Shown here in pieces: positions 46,401 to 55,000 of a stretch of DNA of 64,000 nt. The stretch lies in the NCBI GenBank assembly GCA_016169945.1, contig JADLSH010000279.1:1736001-1800000 (forward strand). Reading direction: 5' to 3'. The translations under genes were made by a program, and so were the position numbers. The notes beneath the pieces were generated by a model. It did not search any database, was not told the DNA's origin, and saw nothing but the letters and a program-made list of their open reading frames with translations. This stretch comes from Trachythela sp. YZ-2020 (taxonomy: Eukaryota; Cnidaria; Anthozoa; Malacalcyonacea; Clavulariidae). Position 1 is the stretch's first letter, and each line of letters opens with the position of its first letter.

Positions 46401-47537
46401 ATGTGTAATACGATCATGTGTTATTTTGTGAAATTCATGTTTTTAATCCACAGCCACAGACGTAGTTTCATAGGGCACACATTCAATGATTCAAATATTT
46501 AAATGTCTGATCAAGTGAAGTGAAATCCCTAAGGAGTGATTTGTGGGAGTCAGTGAGACTGAAAATTGCTATAATTGGGTCCCATCTTATGAGGTTAATT
46601 TTTGGCTGAAGCTGCTCCCAGAGTGCCGCAAATGGTGTTTCCGAGGTTCAAAAATCAAAAAATTTCTGGGGGGGCATGCCCCCATACCCCCCTAGGTTGC
46701 TCGCGCCTACGGCGCTCGGCCAATTTTGCACCTGCGGCGCAAACTTGTATTGTCAGATATTTTGACTAACGTACGAAAAATCCTGGATCCGCCCCTGGAT
46801 GGGCCATAGCATCAATTAGTGGAGCTGGGAATCCGGGGCATACTCATGGCACATAAGAGCAGTGGCGGACATTTCGCGAAATATTGGAGGTGCAAACTTA
46901 GGTTGCCAACATATAACCACCCTTTTGTTGCTGCAAATCTCAATTCTTAAAACATTTTGTGCTTAAATTTCATGCAAATGTACTTAAATTATAGCCTATC
47001 AAGGCTTTTGAGGTTGTAAAATCATTGATACAGCTTTGTTACAAAGTTAATCAGCTATCATTCAGAGAAATTATTGGGGGCAACCGCCAAAGTTTAAAGC
47101 CCGTCAAAGAGTGCAACATAACTGGGCCAGTTGCCCAACTTGCCCGCCTATTATAAAATACATTACAGCACGGGCAGCACGGCCAAAGGAATTTTCCATG
47201 ACTCCCAGCTGTGCGGGACAAGTTGTACTCTTTTACAGTTTTACAATCATATTTTAGAGTACACCGAAAGTATAAATGATGTGAAACACATAGTATTCTG
47301 TGCAATAAATACATCAAGGAAAACCACTTAAGGAGTGAAAACATTCCATAAACACGAGTTTTTAATTGCGATTTTTTATGATTTCAATGGCCAAGATGAA
47401 CATTCTTACTACATATCCACTTAGCTCAATATCCATAGCACACATATATATAAGTTATTACCTTGTAATTCTTTTCGTTCCCTCTTCTGACGCTGTGATA
47501 AATCTTCTACTGTTATTTCACCATCTTCGTCGGCCAT
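37363..47537 (-). CDS. OTUD6B: OTU deubiquitinase OTUD6B, complete, 10 exons
   Basis: Cysteine protease of the ovarian-tumour family that removes ubiquitin chains; the human protein is linked to translation initiation and proteasome assembly. Exons join 47537-47462, 44276-44131, 42933-42835, 41458-41321, 40480-40461, 39503-39458, 39037-38929, 38734-38673, 38500-38394, 37432-37363. All have GT..AG borders and matching phases, giving 873 nt and 290 aa (human about 293). Residues 1-110 are a charged coiled coil (QRQKRERKELQAKIQALKRS; KAQKRRDKKAVQEKERQKRI). The catalytic core has APDGHCLYNA (Asp and nucleophile Cys), then FLPFLIDQQTGDCYSP, VVWGGQLE, and the catalytic-His segment HHHAYGLGKHYNSV. 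All triad positions are intact. It is divergent from CYBA. Introns hold hAT and other MITEs. The only plausible alternative is the close paralogue OTUD6A, a mammalian retrocopy. Confidence 0.95.
37505..37745. repeat. Dispersed SINE-like repeat with ggagtacccggggaaaaccc
   Basis: Contains gaggaaaccggagtacccgg and later gacctcgacctgttgtgaaa, ending in aactcagtggtaagagg. The first motif resembles a dispersed repeat I recall from several marine invertebrates. No tRNA-like boxes are complete, so its class is uncertain. It lies in OTUD6B intron 9. Confidence 0.4.
38394..38500 (-). CDS. OTUD6B: OTUD6B exon 9
   Basis: IQAISSALQVPVKIFQAVGP then TIEIGQQYNNEEILL, OTU strands; phase 2 at donor tc|gtaagt. 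Confidence 0.9.
38673..38734 (-). CDS. OTUD6B: OTUD6B exon 8
   Basis: Completes Glu and reads AFSRYCQELCDTVVWGGQLE; the W-G-G-x-x-E motif is an OTU landmark. A partial piggyBac-like MITE lies about 30 bp from its acceptor. Confidence 0.9.
38740..38877. mobile_element. Half of a piggyBac-like MITE
   Basis: Shares aatgttgctctatattaagt and atacaatttttgttttctaa with the right half of the element at 59,621-60,096, and ends aaaaattgtacggagccacc followed by TTAA. The left half is missing. Confidence 0.65.
38929..39037 (-). CDS. OTUD6B: OTUD6B exon 7
   Basis: HTYSSLRELAARYMRDHQDD then FLPFLIDQQTGDCYSP, the central OTU helix and loop. Ends in phase 1 at gtacgt. Confidence 0.9.
39458..39503 (-). CDS. 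OTUD6B: OTUD6B exon 6
   Basis: Supplies the last base of the catalytic Cys codon, then LYNAIADQLQRLNIQ. Acceptor ttttatccag, donor cag|gtacgc. Confidence 0.9.
39960..40345. repeat. Two related palindromic elements in OTUD6B intron 5
   Basis: The first (39,965-40,065) has gataaaacattcgcatccga, tctttatctgatatacaaac and the reverse after cgcctcgac-like text. The second (40,235-40,345) has tacaaaccttacagttcggc, tttatcagatctaaaacact and its inverse after cggctgcgcctcg. Both are foldbacks with the same plan but diverged arms. Confidence 0.55.
40461..40480 (-). CDS. OTUD6B: OTUD6B exon 5, a 20-nt microexon
   Basis: Encodes IAPDGH plus the first two bases of the catalytic Cys codon (TG|C). Acceptor ttcttacag, donor tg|gtacgt. 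It is needed for the frame and for the D-G-H-C motif. Confidence 0.85.
41321..41458 (-). CDS. OTUD6B: OTUD6B exon 4
   Basis: 138 nt, phase 0: DKKAVQEKERQKRIEEAEAE, then EQEKLKSMLAQLGLTIRE, leading into the catalytic domain. Confidence 0.9.
41510..42370. mobile_element. Foldback element in OTUD6B intron 3
   Basis: Inner inverted copies include ggtccatatccgctaacgga (41,849) and atagacccaataggtccata with tccgtcagcggatttgg (42,280-42,310). ggtccaaatccgcgagaggg is tandemly doubled at 42,225-42,265. Outer words cagcctgggctgaaa and agtccaggctgaaact suggest termini. No coding region. Confidence 0.5.
42835..42933 (-). CDS. OTUD6B: OTUD6B exon 3
   Basis: 99 nt, phase 0 at both ends: VDKDAGSELLPQLNILEISP and PEQKKVTKAQKRR. 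The KAQKRR motif is conserved in the family. Confidence 0.9.
43122..44066. mobile_element. hAT-like element in OTUD6B intron 2
   Basis: Ends cagggcttgaaa and ttgcaagccctg resemble the hAT termini of the element at 50,025-50,512. An exact 8-bp duplication was not found. A nested foldback (ggtggcaggcgttctattgt ... acaatagaacgcctgccac) occupies 43,867-44,033. Confidence 0.55.
44131..44276 (-). CDS. OTUD6B: OTUD6B exon 2
   Basis: AKIQALKRSIPKGDKKRKKE, then a helical part with TAEIALLEAKFDEKHNKENN. Acceptor cttccag; donor gag|gtgagt. Corresponds to the conserved PK-x-DKK-R-K-K segment of OTUD6 proteins. Confidence 0.9.
45416..46797. mobile_element. hAT element (1.38 kb) with 8-bp duplication and internal ORF
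   Basis: Inverted ends caggggcggatccagg and cctggatccgcccctg are each flanked by GATGGGCC, an exact 8-bp target duplication typical of hAT transposons. It lies in OTUD6B intron 1. The interior holds an open segment (about 45,807-46,060) that ends at a donor-like aag|gtaaat. No hAT transposase motif is visible, so the element is non-autonomous and may carry captured sequence. Confidence 0.85.
45807..46060 (+). CDS. Exon-like open segment inside the hAT element
   Basis: About 85 codons without a stop, including IFEGLSDRRYLQDIEVDLKK, RIDASPKSSVEELVSAINNT, SFCLGRNFGAASYIPKYVRD and RKSNCCTALR, ending at the donor gtaaat. Amino-acid composition is protein-like rather than repeat-like. I do not recognise the family. 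It could be a captured host exon or a remnant of an element protein. Confidence 0.35.
46862..47092 (+). repeat. Dispersed repeat shared with 15,404-15,628
   Basis: gcagtggcggacatttcgcg at the left, then ggttgccaacatataaccac, aaggcttttgaggttgtaaa and gagaaattattgggggcaac. It lies in OTUD6B intron 1. Confidence 0.55.
47462..47537 (-). CDS. OTUD6B: OTUD6B exon 1 (start codon)
   Basis: MADEDGEITVEDLSQRQKRE then RKELQ, ending in phase 1 before gtaata. The ATG is the only in-frame start and gives the expected acidic N-terminus. Confidence 0.9.
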
Positions 47538-48362
47538 ATTGTGTGCTGCGTAACCAGGCCTTCACGGTTGCCATGAAGTGTGCATCCACTTAGAAACAAT
47601 TTCCGAGAAATTTATTGAGTACAGTTGGACTCTTTTTTGGACTCAAATGCGCAAATGTACCGTCGTTAGGAACTAAGGACGAACAGCTACAGATAAAAAC
47701 ACAATCTACGAGATTGATAAAAAACATTGTTTATTCTCCCGTGAAACCTCAATGTTTGTGGTTTCAATTCGCTCACCAATCAACGCGAGGCTAGTTGAAC
47801 ATGATTGGCTGACCAGATTATTACCTGTCAAATCAAATGCTCTTGACAAACATTAATAGACCTGGGTATTAGACCGTTAGAGTTATAAAGTTGAACACCC
47901 AGGTGAATTTTCTGCTCACAATAGGCTATTTCGTTCTCTTTTGAGAAATATTCAACTTAATTTCACCATGGATTATAAAAACACTACAATCACTGCAAGT
48001 CATGGTATGCTAATTTGTGCAATGCATCGCACAACCGCACATGACAACCACACTACAATCACTGCAAGTCATGGTATGCTAATTTGTGCGATGCATCGCA
48101 AACCGCACATGACAACCACACTACAATCACTGTAAGTCATGGTATAATTTGTGCGATGCATGATTTCACTAAACTTTTTGAAGGAAATTTCGATCAAATT
48201 TAGGACAAAAAAAGGACATATTCATTTTGGAAAGTGGAAGCACTGGTAAACAAAGCTATAGCGGAAGTACGTGTGGAATAAGAACTAGACTGTCGAACGT
48301 GACAGTATATAGAAGAGTTTGAAACAATTTCTGTGGTGTTGTTTTATAATACTCAGATTAAA
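47538..48362. promoter_or_regulatory. Shared divergent promoter region of OTUD6B and CYBA
   Basis: 825 bp between the two start codons, with both genes transcribed outward. No TATA box or initiator can be assigned with confidence. The only striking structure is the 69-bp tandem repeat at 47,982-48,165. The 5' untranslated regions of both genes must lie here, possibly with non-coding exons. Confidence 0.5.
47982..48165 (+). repeat. 69-bp tandem repeat (2.5 copies) in the divergent promoter
   Basis: Units cactacaatcactgcaagtc, atggtatgctaatttgtgc, aatgcatcgcacaaccgcac, atgacaacca. The second is 68 bp and the third is partial. Each full unit carries an octamer-like atgctaat and the palindromic atgcat. 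Confidence 0.8.
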
Positions 48363-48420
48363 ATGGGCAAGATTGAATGGGCAATGTGGGCAAACGAACA
48401 GGCTGTGGCAAGCAGCATTG
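48363..48420 (+). CDS. CYBA: CYBA exon 1 (start codon)
   Basis: MGKIEWAMWANEQAVASSI plus one base, donor g|gtaaga. The sequence I-E-W-A-M-W-A-N-E-Q-A is nearly invariant in p22phox. Confidence 0.93.
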
Positions 48421-50768
48421 GTAAGAAAAATTGCTGTACACTAGCACGTTGAAAGATCATTTATAGCATATAACACACCGCTTCTGCATGTAAAACTAGT
48501 ATATATTTTGTTATTTTTGTAGTTGTGTTTGTTGGCGGAGTCTTGAGTTGGATTGGCAAGTTCAAGAAATGGCAAATAGCCATCTATGCTGTGTATCTGA
48601 ATTACTTAAAATTAATACTTAACCAACAAAATATAACTATTAAAAATTGACTAAGACTGTTTGCTATACTGGATAGGTTACTTTACTTGTTCATAAAGCT
48701 ATCTTATATAAATGTAGCCAAATTTATAGATGAACTAACAGAAATAACTAACTAGCTATATAAATAACTAAATAACTGACTAATTAGTAAACTTATTATC
48801 TAATTAATAAACTAATTAACTACTAATCTAAACTTCTAATTGACTGCAATAACTTTGGCCCTTTAAAACATTCAAAATTTTAACTGCAATAACTTTGGCC
48901 CTTTAAAAAATTCAAAATTAAGCTCGGCAAATTCCACCCTAAATCTGACCCAGGTTAACATTATTTTGCAGTCGCTTTCTAAATTATACTGTAATCAAGA
49001 CAACTACTATGAGAACACTAAGTTTGGGCAGGCGCCTTGCATGGTTCTTATAGTCCTGTTTGTGCCTCGTCCCATTTAGGGTCTTTGTTTTACCTGTTTA
49101 AGTATATTTAATTATATAACTCTTTGTAAATATACTTTAGTGGATAGATAAAGACAATAATAATAAACTAACAAGCTATGGTGGCTAACTGGCCACCCAA
49201 CCAACAAAATTAACAAACCAAACACCCAATCACTTTGACATATAGGAGGTGACCAGGCTGTTTTTCTATCCGTTGTATCATTACAATCTTTGACTTTCAT
49301 AAGTATTGCTGGCATTCTGATATTTCTAATTGAATATCCCAGAGGCAAAAGACAAAAGGGAAGGACAAAAGAACGAATGTAAGATAGACCGCCAACTATT
49401 TGCTTGTGCGTTTTACCAATTTAAATTAATTAATCTCACTATTAATTAAATGCAATCTCTATTCAGTGCTCAGAAGTTCTTAACACCAGTAGTTAAAAGT
49501 CTTGGACCATTTGGAAGAAACTATTATGTCAGATTTGTGTTATATCTTGGGTAAGGTTTTGTTATAATATCTCGAAACGTGTGGTGCCAGTGTAAGTAGC
49601 ATCTATACGAAATGCAGTGGGTCTCTTGGATCAATCTACCTGAAAAATACAATAAGAACTTAGACGTTTCAAGCAAAAGCCCTTCTTTACATATTTTGTT
49701 CATAGTTTGTTTTGACTAAATCCATCTGATTGGTTTCTTTTTTATCATGTGATTACTTTTGCATTTACTATAAACGCACATGTTTTTCCCAGACCCAGAG
49801 CCTTTGCTTGAAACGTAGAAGTTCTTATTGTATTTTTCATGCAGATGGATCCAAAAGACCTGCTGTATTAATGATTATATAACGAGCATGCAATTAGCTA
49901 GTTAGATCAGATCCTGTAAACTGTTTCATATAAAAAAGACTGTTTTTTTCTGACTGTTCATCCTTGAATGTAAACAATGCTAGTTCGTCAAAGGTCATAG
50001 TTGTTTGCAAACTGTAGTATATATCAGGGATTGCAAAATCGTCTGCCCAATGGTCCCGGGCAGCTAAAATTTATGTCGGGCAACCAGAATCTCTTGACTT
50101 ATGTCCCAACAGGCGACCAGAAATTAGGCTAAGACCAGTATTTAAAACATACTTTTACAAGACTTGTTATTTCAAAATCTATGCTTTCAATAAAGCCATC
50201 TGTGAGAAGTTGATTTGTCAAATGTATTGAAATTGAACAAAAAATTGTTGGTATCAAAGGGTTTAATTGATGGATGATAATAAAATAGATTTCCTGTATT
50301 TTCAGCGGGCGTGTGTTAATCGCGAGGGGTAAATTCAATTCTTCACGTAACTCGGGAGATAAAAGATAGCCGCAGCTTTCAGGTCGACATACATTGTTGT
50401 GGTTCATTTTTCACTTAATTGGGGTGGGCAAGCCAGAAATAGATTTGGGCAACCAAATTTTTGTTGTTCACTACCCAAGGGCAATCAGATTTTTTTAATT
50501 TTGCAAGCCCTGGTATATATTGAATGTTTTCAGTCTCTCGATTCCTTGTGGATTTCTTCTCTCGACACTCCTTGGTGGAGCTTCCTTGTGCATATCAAGC
50601 ATTATATACCTGGTTGCAGCACTGGCCGGGGAGGAATGGAAACCATGTACGGTCACTTATGAAGCTAGTCAAGAAAATAAGTCCACCTTGCCCGATGCTC
50701 CTAACCAACCACCACCACGATTACATCAAGTAAATCGAAGTGATGACAACTTGTATGAAAATGCCTGA
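48363..50768 (+). CDS. CYBA: Cytochrome b-245 light chain (p22phox), complete, 5 exons
   Basis: Membrane partner of NOX-family NADPH oxidases; it stabilises the catalytic subunit and docks the cytosolic organiser. Exons 48363-48420, 48523-48592, 49304-49378, 49467-49550 and 50534-50768 join in phase to 522 nt, 173 aa (human 195). Family landmarks are the N-terminus MGKIEWAMWANEQAVASS, a hydrophobic helix (VVFVGGVLSWI), IAGILIFLIEYPRGKRQKGR with the conserved EYPRGKR, and KSLGPFGRNYYVRFVLYLGL. Two more membrane segments follow (SIPCGFLLSTLLGGASLCIS, then IIYLVAAL) and then GEEWKP. The cytosolic tail is shorter than in mammals but keeps a proline stretch, NQPPPRL, at the place of the organiser SH3-binding motif. 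The start is fixed by homology of the first residues. Intron 4 contains a hAT MITE. Confidence 0.96.
48523..48592 (+). CDS. CYBA: CYBA exon 2
   Basis: VVFVGGVLSWIGKFKKWQIA then IYA; the rest of the first membrane region. Acceptor tatttttgtag, donor gt|gtatct, phase 2. Confidence 0.9.
48842..48920 (+). repeat. 40-bp tandem duplication in CYBA intron 2
   Basis: aactgcaataactttggccc tttaaaacattcaaaatt is present twice in direct succession. The preceding 100 bp is a simple taactaa-rich stretch. Confidence 0.7.
49304..49378 (+). CDS. CYBA: CYBA exon 3
   Basis: IAGILIFLIEYPRGKRQKGR then TKER, second membrane helix and the basic loop. Acceptor gactttcataag, donor at|gtaaga. Confidence 0.9.
49467..49550 (+). 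CDS. CYBA: CYBA exon 4
   Basis: AQKFLTPVVKSLGPFGRNYY then VRFVLYL; G-P-F-x-R-N-Y-Y-V-R is a strong family signature. Acceptor ctctattcag, donor gg|gtaagg. Confidence 0.93.
50025..50512. mobile_element. hAT MITE (488 bp) in CYBA intron 4
   Basis: Ends cagggattgcaaaatc and gattttttt..ttttgcaagccctg are flanked by GTATATAT on both sides, an exact 8-bp duplication. Subterminal words cgggcaaccagaat and ttgggcaaccaaattttt are related. No transposase; a minus-strand 92-codon frame inside is uninformative. Confidence 0.88.
50534..50768 (+). CDS. CYBA: CYBA exon 5 (stop codon)
   Basis: LSIPCGFLLSTLLGGASLCI, then SSIIYLVAALAGEEWKPCTV, and a hydrophilic tail with PNQPPPRLHQ, ending DDNLYENA and TGA. 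The acceptor tgaatgttttcag is only 13 bp from the duplicated target site of the hAT MITE. Confidence 0.93.
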
Positions 50769-50791
50769 CTGACAGCCTACTTACATGTAGG

Positions 50792-50797
50792 AATAAA
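50792..50797 (+). terminator. CYBA polyadenylation signal
   Basis: AATAAA 24 bp after the stop codon, in a short 3' untranslated region (gtaggaataaatacatgcac). A second site further on cannot be excluded. Confidence 0.6.
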
Positions 50798-50839
50798 TAC
50801 ATGCACACTAATTGGATTTATATAACATTTATAGTACGC

Positions 50840-51320
50840 GCTGCTGATCGGTCGAGAAGCGTGTTTCTATATTAACTGTATAGAAACACGGAAATTTTCC
50901 CACCAAAATTTAAAATCATAAAAAAAAAAATTTAATGCGAATTATAAAACTTTGAATACTATTTAAAAACAATTTTAATGCTTTTACACATTTTTGACTT
51001 AATTTTCAAACAGAGTTGTTTTCTTGCAGCGAAATTGATGAGCAAAGGTCAGCATGCGTACGTAATGAGAATTTGTAAATTAATCGAGTTTAAAAAATGC
51101 CTTTTGAGTTATATTATAAAAGAAATAGAAAACATTTTTTCCTGTGTTTCTATACACTTATAGAAACACTTGTGGGAGTTTGGGAGAACTCGAAATAACG
51201 TGGGAGAACTCGAAATAACGTGGAAAAACTCGTCCTACGGCTCGTTTTCCCACTGATTATTTCTCGTTCTCCCAAAATCCCACGCGTGTTTCTATACGTG
51301 TATAAACACGGAAAATGTTT
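50840..51320. repeat. Nested palindromic repeat with tagaaacacg words
   Basis: gtgtttctatattaactgta..tagaaacacgg (50,859-50,891) is mirrored by gtgtttctatacacttatag..aaacac (51,145-51,168) and gtgtttctatacgtgtataa (51,287-51,306). Between 51,170 and 51,285 the strands pair: gggagaactcgaaataacgt (partly doubled) with ttatttctcgttctccc around cctacggctcg. Confidence 0.6.
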
Positions 51321-51936
51321 TCTATTTCTTAAATGGCAAAACTGATTTTTGAACTTATAAGTTTAGAGGAATTATTTTGTATTAAAAATATAGAAAATAT
51401 ATATTTTGTGATACCGTACAGAGCTACTATGTATTTCATTATGTTGTTTACAAAATTTAAACTTTTTACTATTTAGATAAGATTAAGGTCACCTACAGGC
51501 TACAGTATTACTCAAATAACCTGCTTAGATGTCAGAATTGTGTCTATATACCTTAGTTGTTGATTTTAGTGTATTCCAGGTTTAATTACAATGTTTTTCA
51601 ATCAATATAATTACACCCAAGTACTTAGATGCATGTGCTTCCAAAATTAGGGCAAGTGAGTTCAAGCTTAACCAGTTTGTGCAAGCTTTATATAAGAGTT
51701 GGATATATTTGCATTTTGGGGGATTTTTCAAACTCTAGATCCCTTTTGCAGACGTTCTTTTGATTTGTCCTCAGCAACGCTTTTACTTTTAATATTCAGT
51801 TAATATCAATGGCAAGTCGTATAAGTTGATTATTAGGTATATATACCATTGTTTAGACCCCACAAACTGGAGATTTTAATTCTAGATTTCCAGCCCAAAT
51901 ATTTTCTATATACAATACACTATACCACCTGCTTTG

Positions 51937-52090
51937 TTACAGCATAATGACATCTGACTCGACAGATTGTGATCGTTGTTTGACTTTCTGGGCCAGATTG
52001 TGATGCCACGCTCTCCAGTCTTTGAGTGAATCTTTAATAGTGTTCAGCCATGTCACCTTATCAGCTTTCGTGTCTGCTGACAGCATGTAC
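51937..52090 (-). CDS. ANLN: ANLN last exon (stop codon)
   Basis: [50 protein letters not shown] and TAA. C-terminal PH helix plus a short basic tail. Confidence 0.95.
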
Positions 52091-55000
52091 CTAGGGAAAA
52101 TTAAGGATGTAGTTTTGATTTCTATTTAGCTTATACAGGGTTCGTGCAAGTTCCCAATAAGAATATTTAAGGACTTAAATTCAAGGACTGTTCAAGCACT
52201 GAAATGAAATTTTTCAAGGACTTTTTATTGTCTTGCAAACAAAACACAATCCAAATATAAGAAAAAATATAGTGGACTCTGATAAAATGATGGCGGCTTT
52301 CTTACAGAGACAAGCGACTTTCTTACAGTATTTGCTAGATAAATGTCCTCATTAGATAATTATATTCTATTTTGAATTCAAGCACTTTTCAAGCACTTTT
52401 AACAAATTTTGTATTTTCAAGCACTTTTCAAGTGCCCTTGAAATTGATTTTTCAATTTAAGCACTTTTCAAGGAGTTTAATGACCTGCACGAACCCTGTT
52501 ATATTATTCTATTAATGTCCAGAATTTTTCTCTTGACGAGTTAAATGGAGAGTAAATAACAAAGTAGGACGCATTATTGGCGTAAAATATTCTATGGTTT
52601 GTCCAGAAATGACGCAGCTTTTCCCCCTCCCTTCTCTTATATATATATATTAATATTGAAGAGTCGTCGAATCTGCGCACCGAAGCGTTGGCGCGCACAG
52701 TTAAAAATGACGCGCGCTCTGTTCAGAAACATAATATGTCTTCGTATGCCTTGGGGTATATTCGGTCTTAATGGGTTAACAAGAGATACAAGTGCTCATG
52801 AGTAAAATCAACTGGCGAAAGCAAGTGAATTAACGACGTAGGGAGCATTGCAGCCTAATGATTTATCTAAGTGTCCACGCGAGTCCAGAGACTTAAATTG
52901 ATAAATTCTTCATTATTATGGACAATAATGGTGACATATAGTGGTAACGTAGGGATAGTAGAGGACATTTAATTGTGGGTTCGATTCTCATTCGGTTTCG
53001 GACTCTATTCATAGAACAATAACGGGTATATAGTACGATATTCCTAATAGAAGAGACAGTCAACGCTCTGCCAAATGTCGCGAGTTTTCACCGGTTTATT
53101 TCCACCTGGGGGATGTTAAGTGACGTAGCCGTAGCGCAGTGTTGACTTTGGGGGGGGGGGGCGAAAACGAGCAGCAATGGCGCGAGAATGCTAGGGGGCA
53201 TGCTCCCCCGGTAAAATTTTGAATTTCTAGGGTCTCTAGAACAGCATTTCTCGCATTCTGAAGAAAAATAATAACCACGGAAAAAGCAATTTTTATCGTT
53301 ATACCAGACATTGCACCCTCCCCTCTACTTTCTGTTCGGATTTAAAGAACAGGGGGGGGGGGCACCCCTTGCCCAATACGGTATAAATCAATCTGTCCCT
53401 TACTTTATAAGCATCCTTCCTCCTGCATTCATGGTGATCAGTGTCTCTCGGTCAGAAGGCATCTGTGGTTTCTCCAATACAAGCTGCATCGTGTGTGGCC
53501 GAGCACATATATCCCTGGGAACAATTGTGACAGACTCGCTGACGCAATTACTGAGGTCAATTGATCCAAGTGGAGGCTAAATAAATATAAGTAAGTTAAA
53601 ACAAAATCGATGCTTTCAGCCAGAGGTGGAAAAAGTATCGGATCCTGGGAACCTAGTTCCCAGAAACATTTTTGGATCTGAACTTTTGCAGAAATTTTTT
53701 AACAGAAATTTATAAAGTTAATAACTAACTGATGAGCAATAACTAAACTAGAGTATAGTCTAGTAATTGTAATGCATTTTGTATTCACTATATCAAATTG
53801 AACACCACTGAATATCAAGAAACAACACTCCAATCAGTTCAATGTCAAAATCAATCCGTGATCATTGAACCTCATTCATTATTAATTTTGAGTCTGAAAC
53901 CCAGGTTCCCAGAAAGAAAAAAAACTTTTTCCACCTCTGCTTTCAGCTCTCTGGAGAAAATTTGAACGTTTTCAACCGATTGGTGAAGTTGGTGAACTCA
54001 GAGAAGGAAATTTTCAATCGTTGAGTTAGGGGAGTTGATTTCTACAAATTCAACAATATATGACGGGTATTATCACAATAAGCTTAAGGCAGAGACGCAG
54101 AGTTGTGCTGTCAATGTTGCTAAACACGCATTTTAACCAACACTACTTTTACAATGGCCTTGAAAAGTTATGAAAACCTAGTTCACATAAATCGTGAAGG
54201 TGTGTCCTCTCAATAGCTGTGCTAATAATATGCAGTCCAATGCATTACCTTGATAAGATCGTCATCTGGATATTTCCAATAATTCAAAACGTTCCCATCA
54301 AGTATGCACCAGTATCTCAGCCAATCTCCCAGACCACCAACATCTTCAAATATCGTCTAAAAATCAACGCATAACGTACAATTTTTACTTTTACTGTTGT
54401 GTTGTGCAACAATTTTCACATATTCTATATGATGCTCCAGGTAATGCTAGGGCGTTGCTCTTGAGGGCGTTGCTCTTGCCACTGAGTTAAAAAATTAAGG
54501 TGATATGTCGGGCTAGGTGATATGTAGGGCTAGCTGACATTCAATCCCCAAATTGGGTTACCAGACAGTTCATATACAGTATATACTAGGAGTTACTCTC
54601 GCACAGAAAGTGCTGCCTCAAACTCGACGTTTCTAATCTATTGATTGGGGAAGACATTCGTGTTGTTTAAAGTACCGATAAACTGTGGAGAATCACAAGC
54701 AGCGTTAAGAATAGTGTGCTATATAGCGAAATTAGCGTGTTTATCCTAACCCAACATTGTTTTCATCATGTCCTCGTACAAGTAGAGATCAAGTCTCTCC
54801 TGTGTTCTCTCCCAGAAATTAGCATCAACTATATAGTGCGTACACAATCTTTTTAATGATTTATGTAGTCTTTTTGGTGCACTCCCTACAATCAATTCGT
54901 CTTTCGTGAATGGATTTAGCTTGATCTCTAGTTCTCTACAATGAATAAAACTTAACTTAACTTACAAGGAAGCCTTTTGCTTGATTCGTGTATTCCGGTT

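Larger units (their letters stand above)
50769..51936. other. Intergenic region between convergent CYBA and ANLN
   Basis: Contains the palindromic element at 50,840-51,320, and otherwise AT-rich DNA presumably including the ANLN 3' untranslated region. No further exon is supported. Confidence 0.5.
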
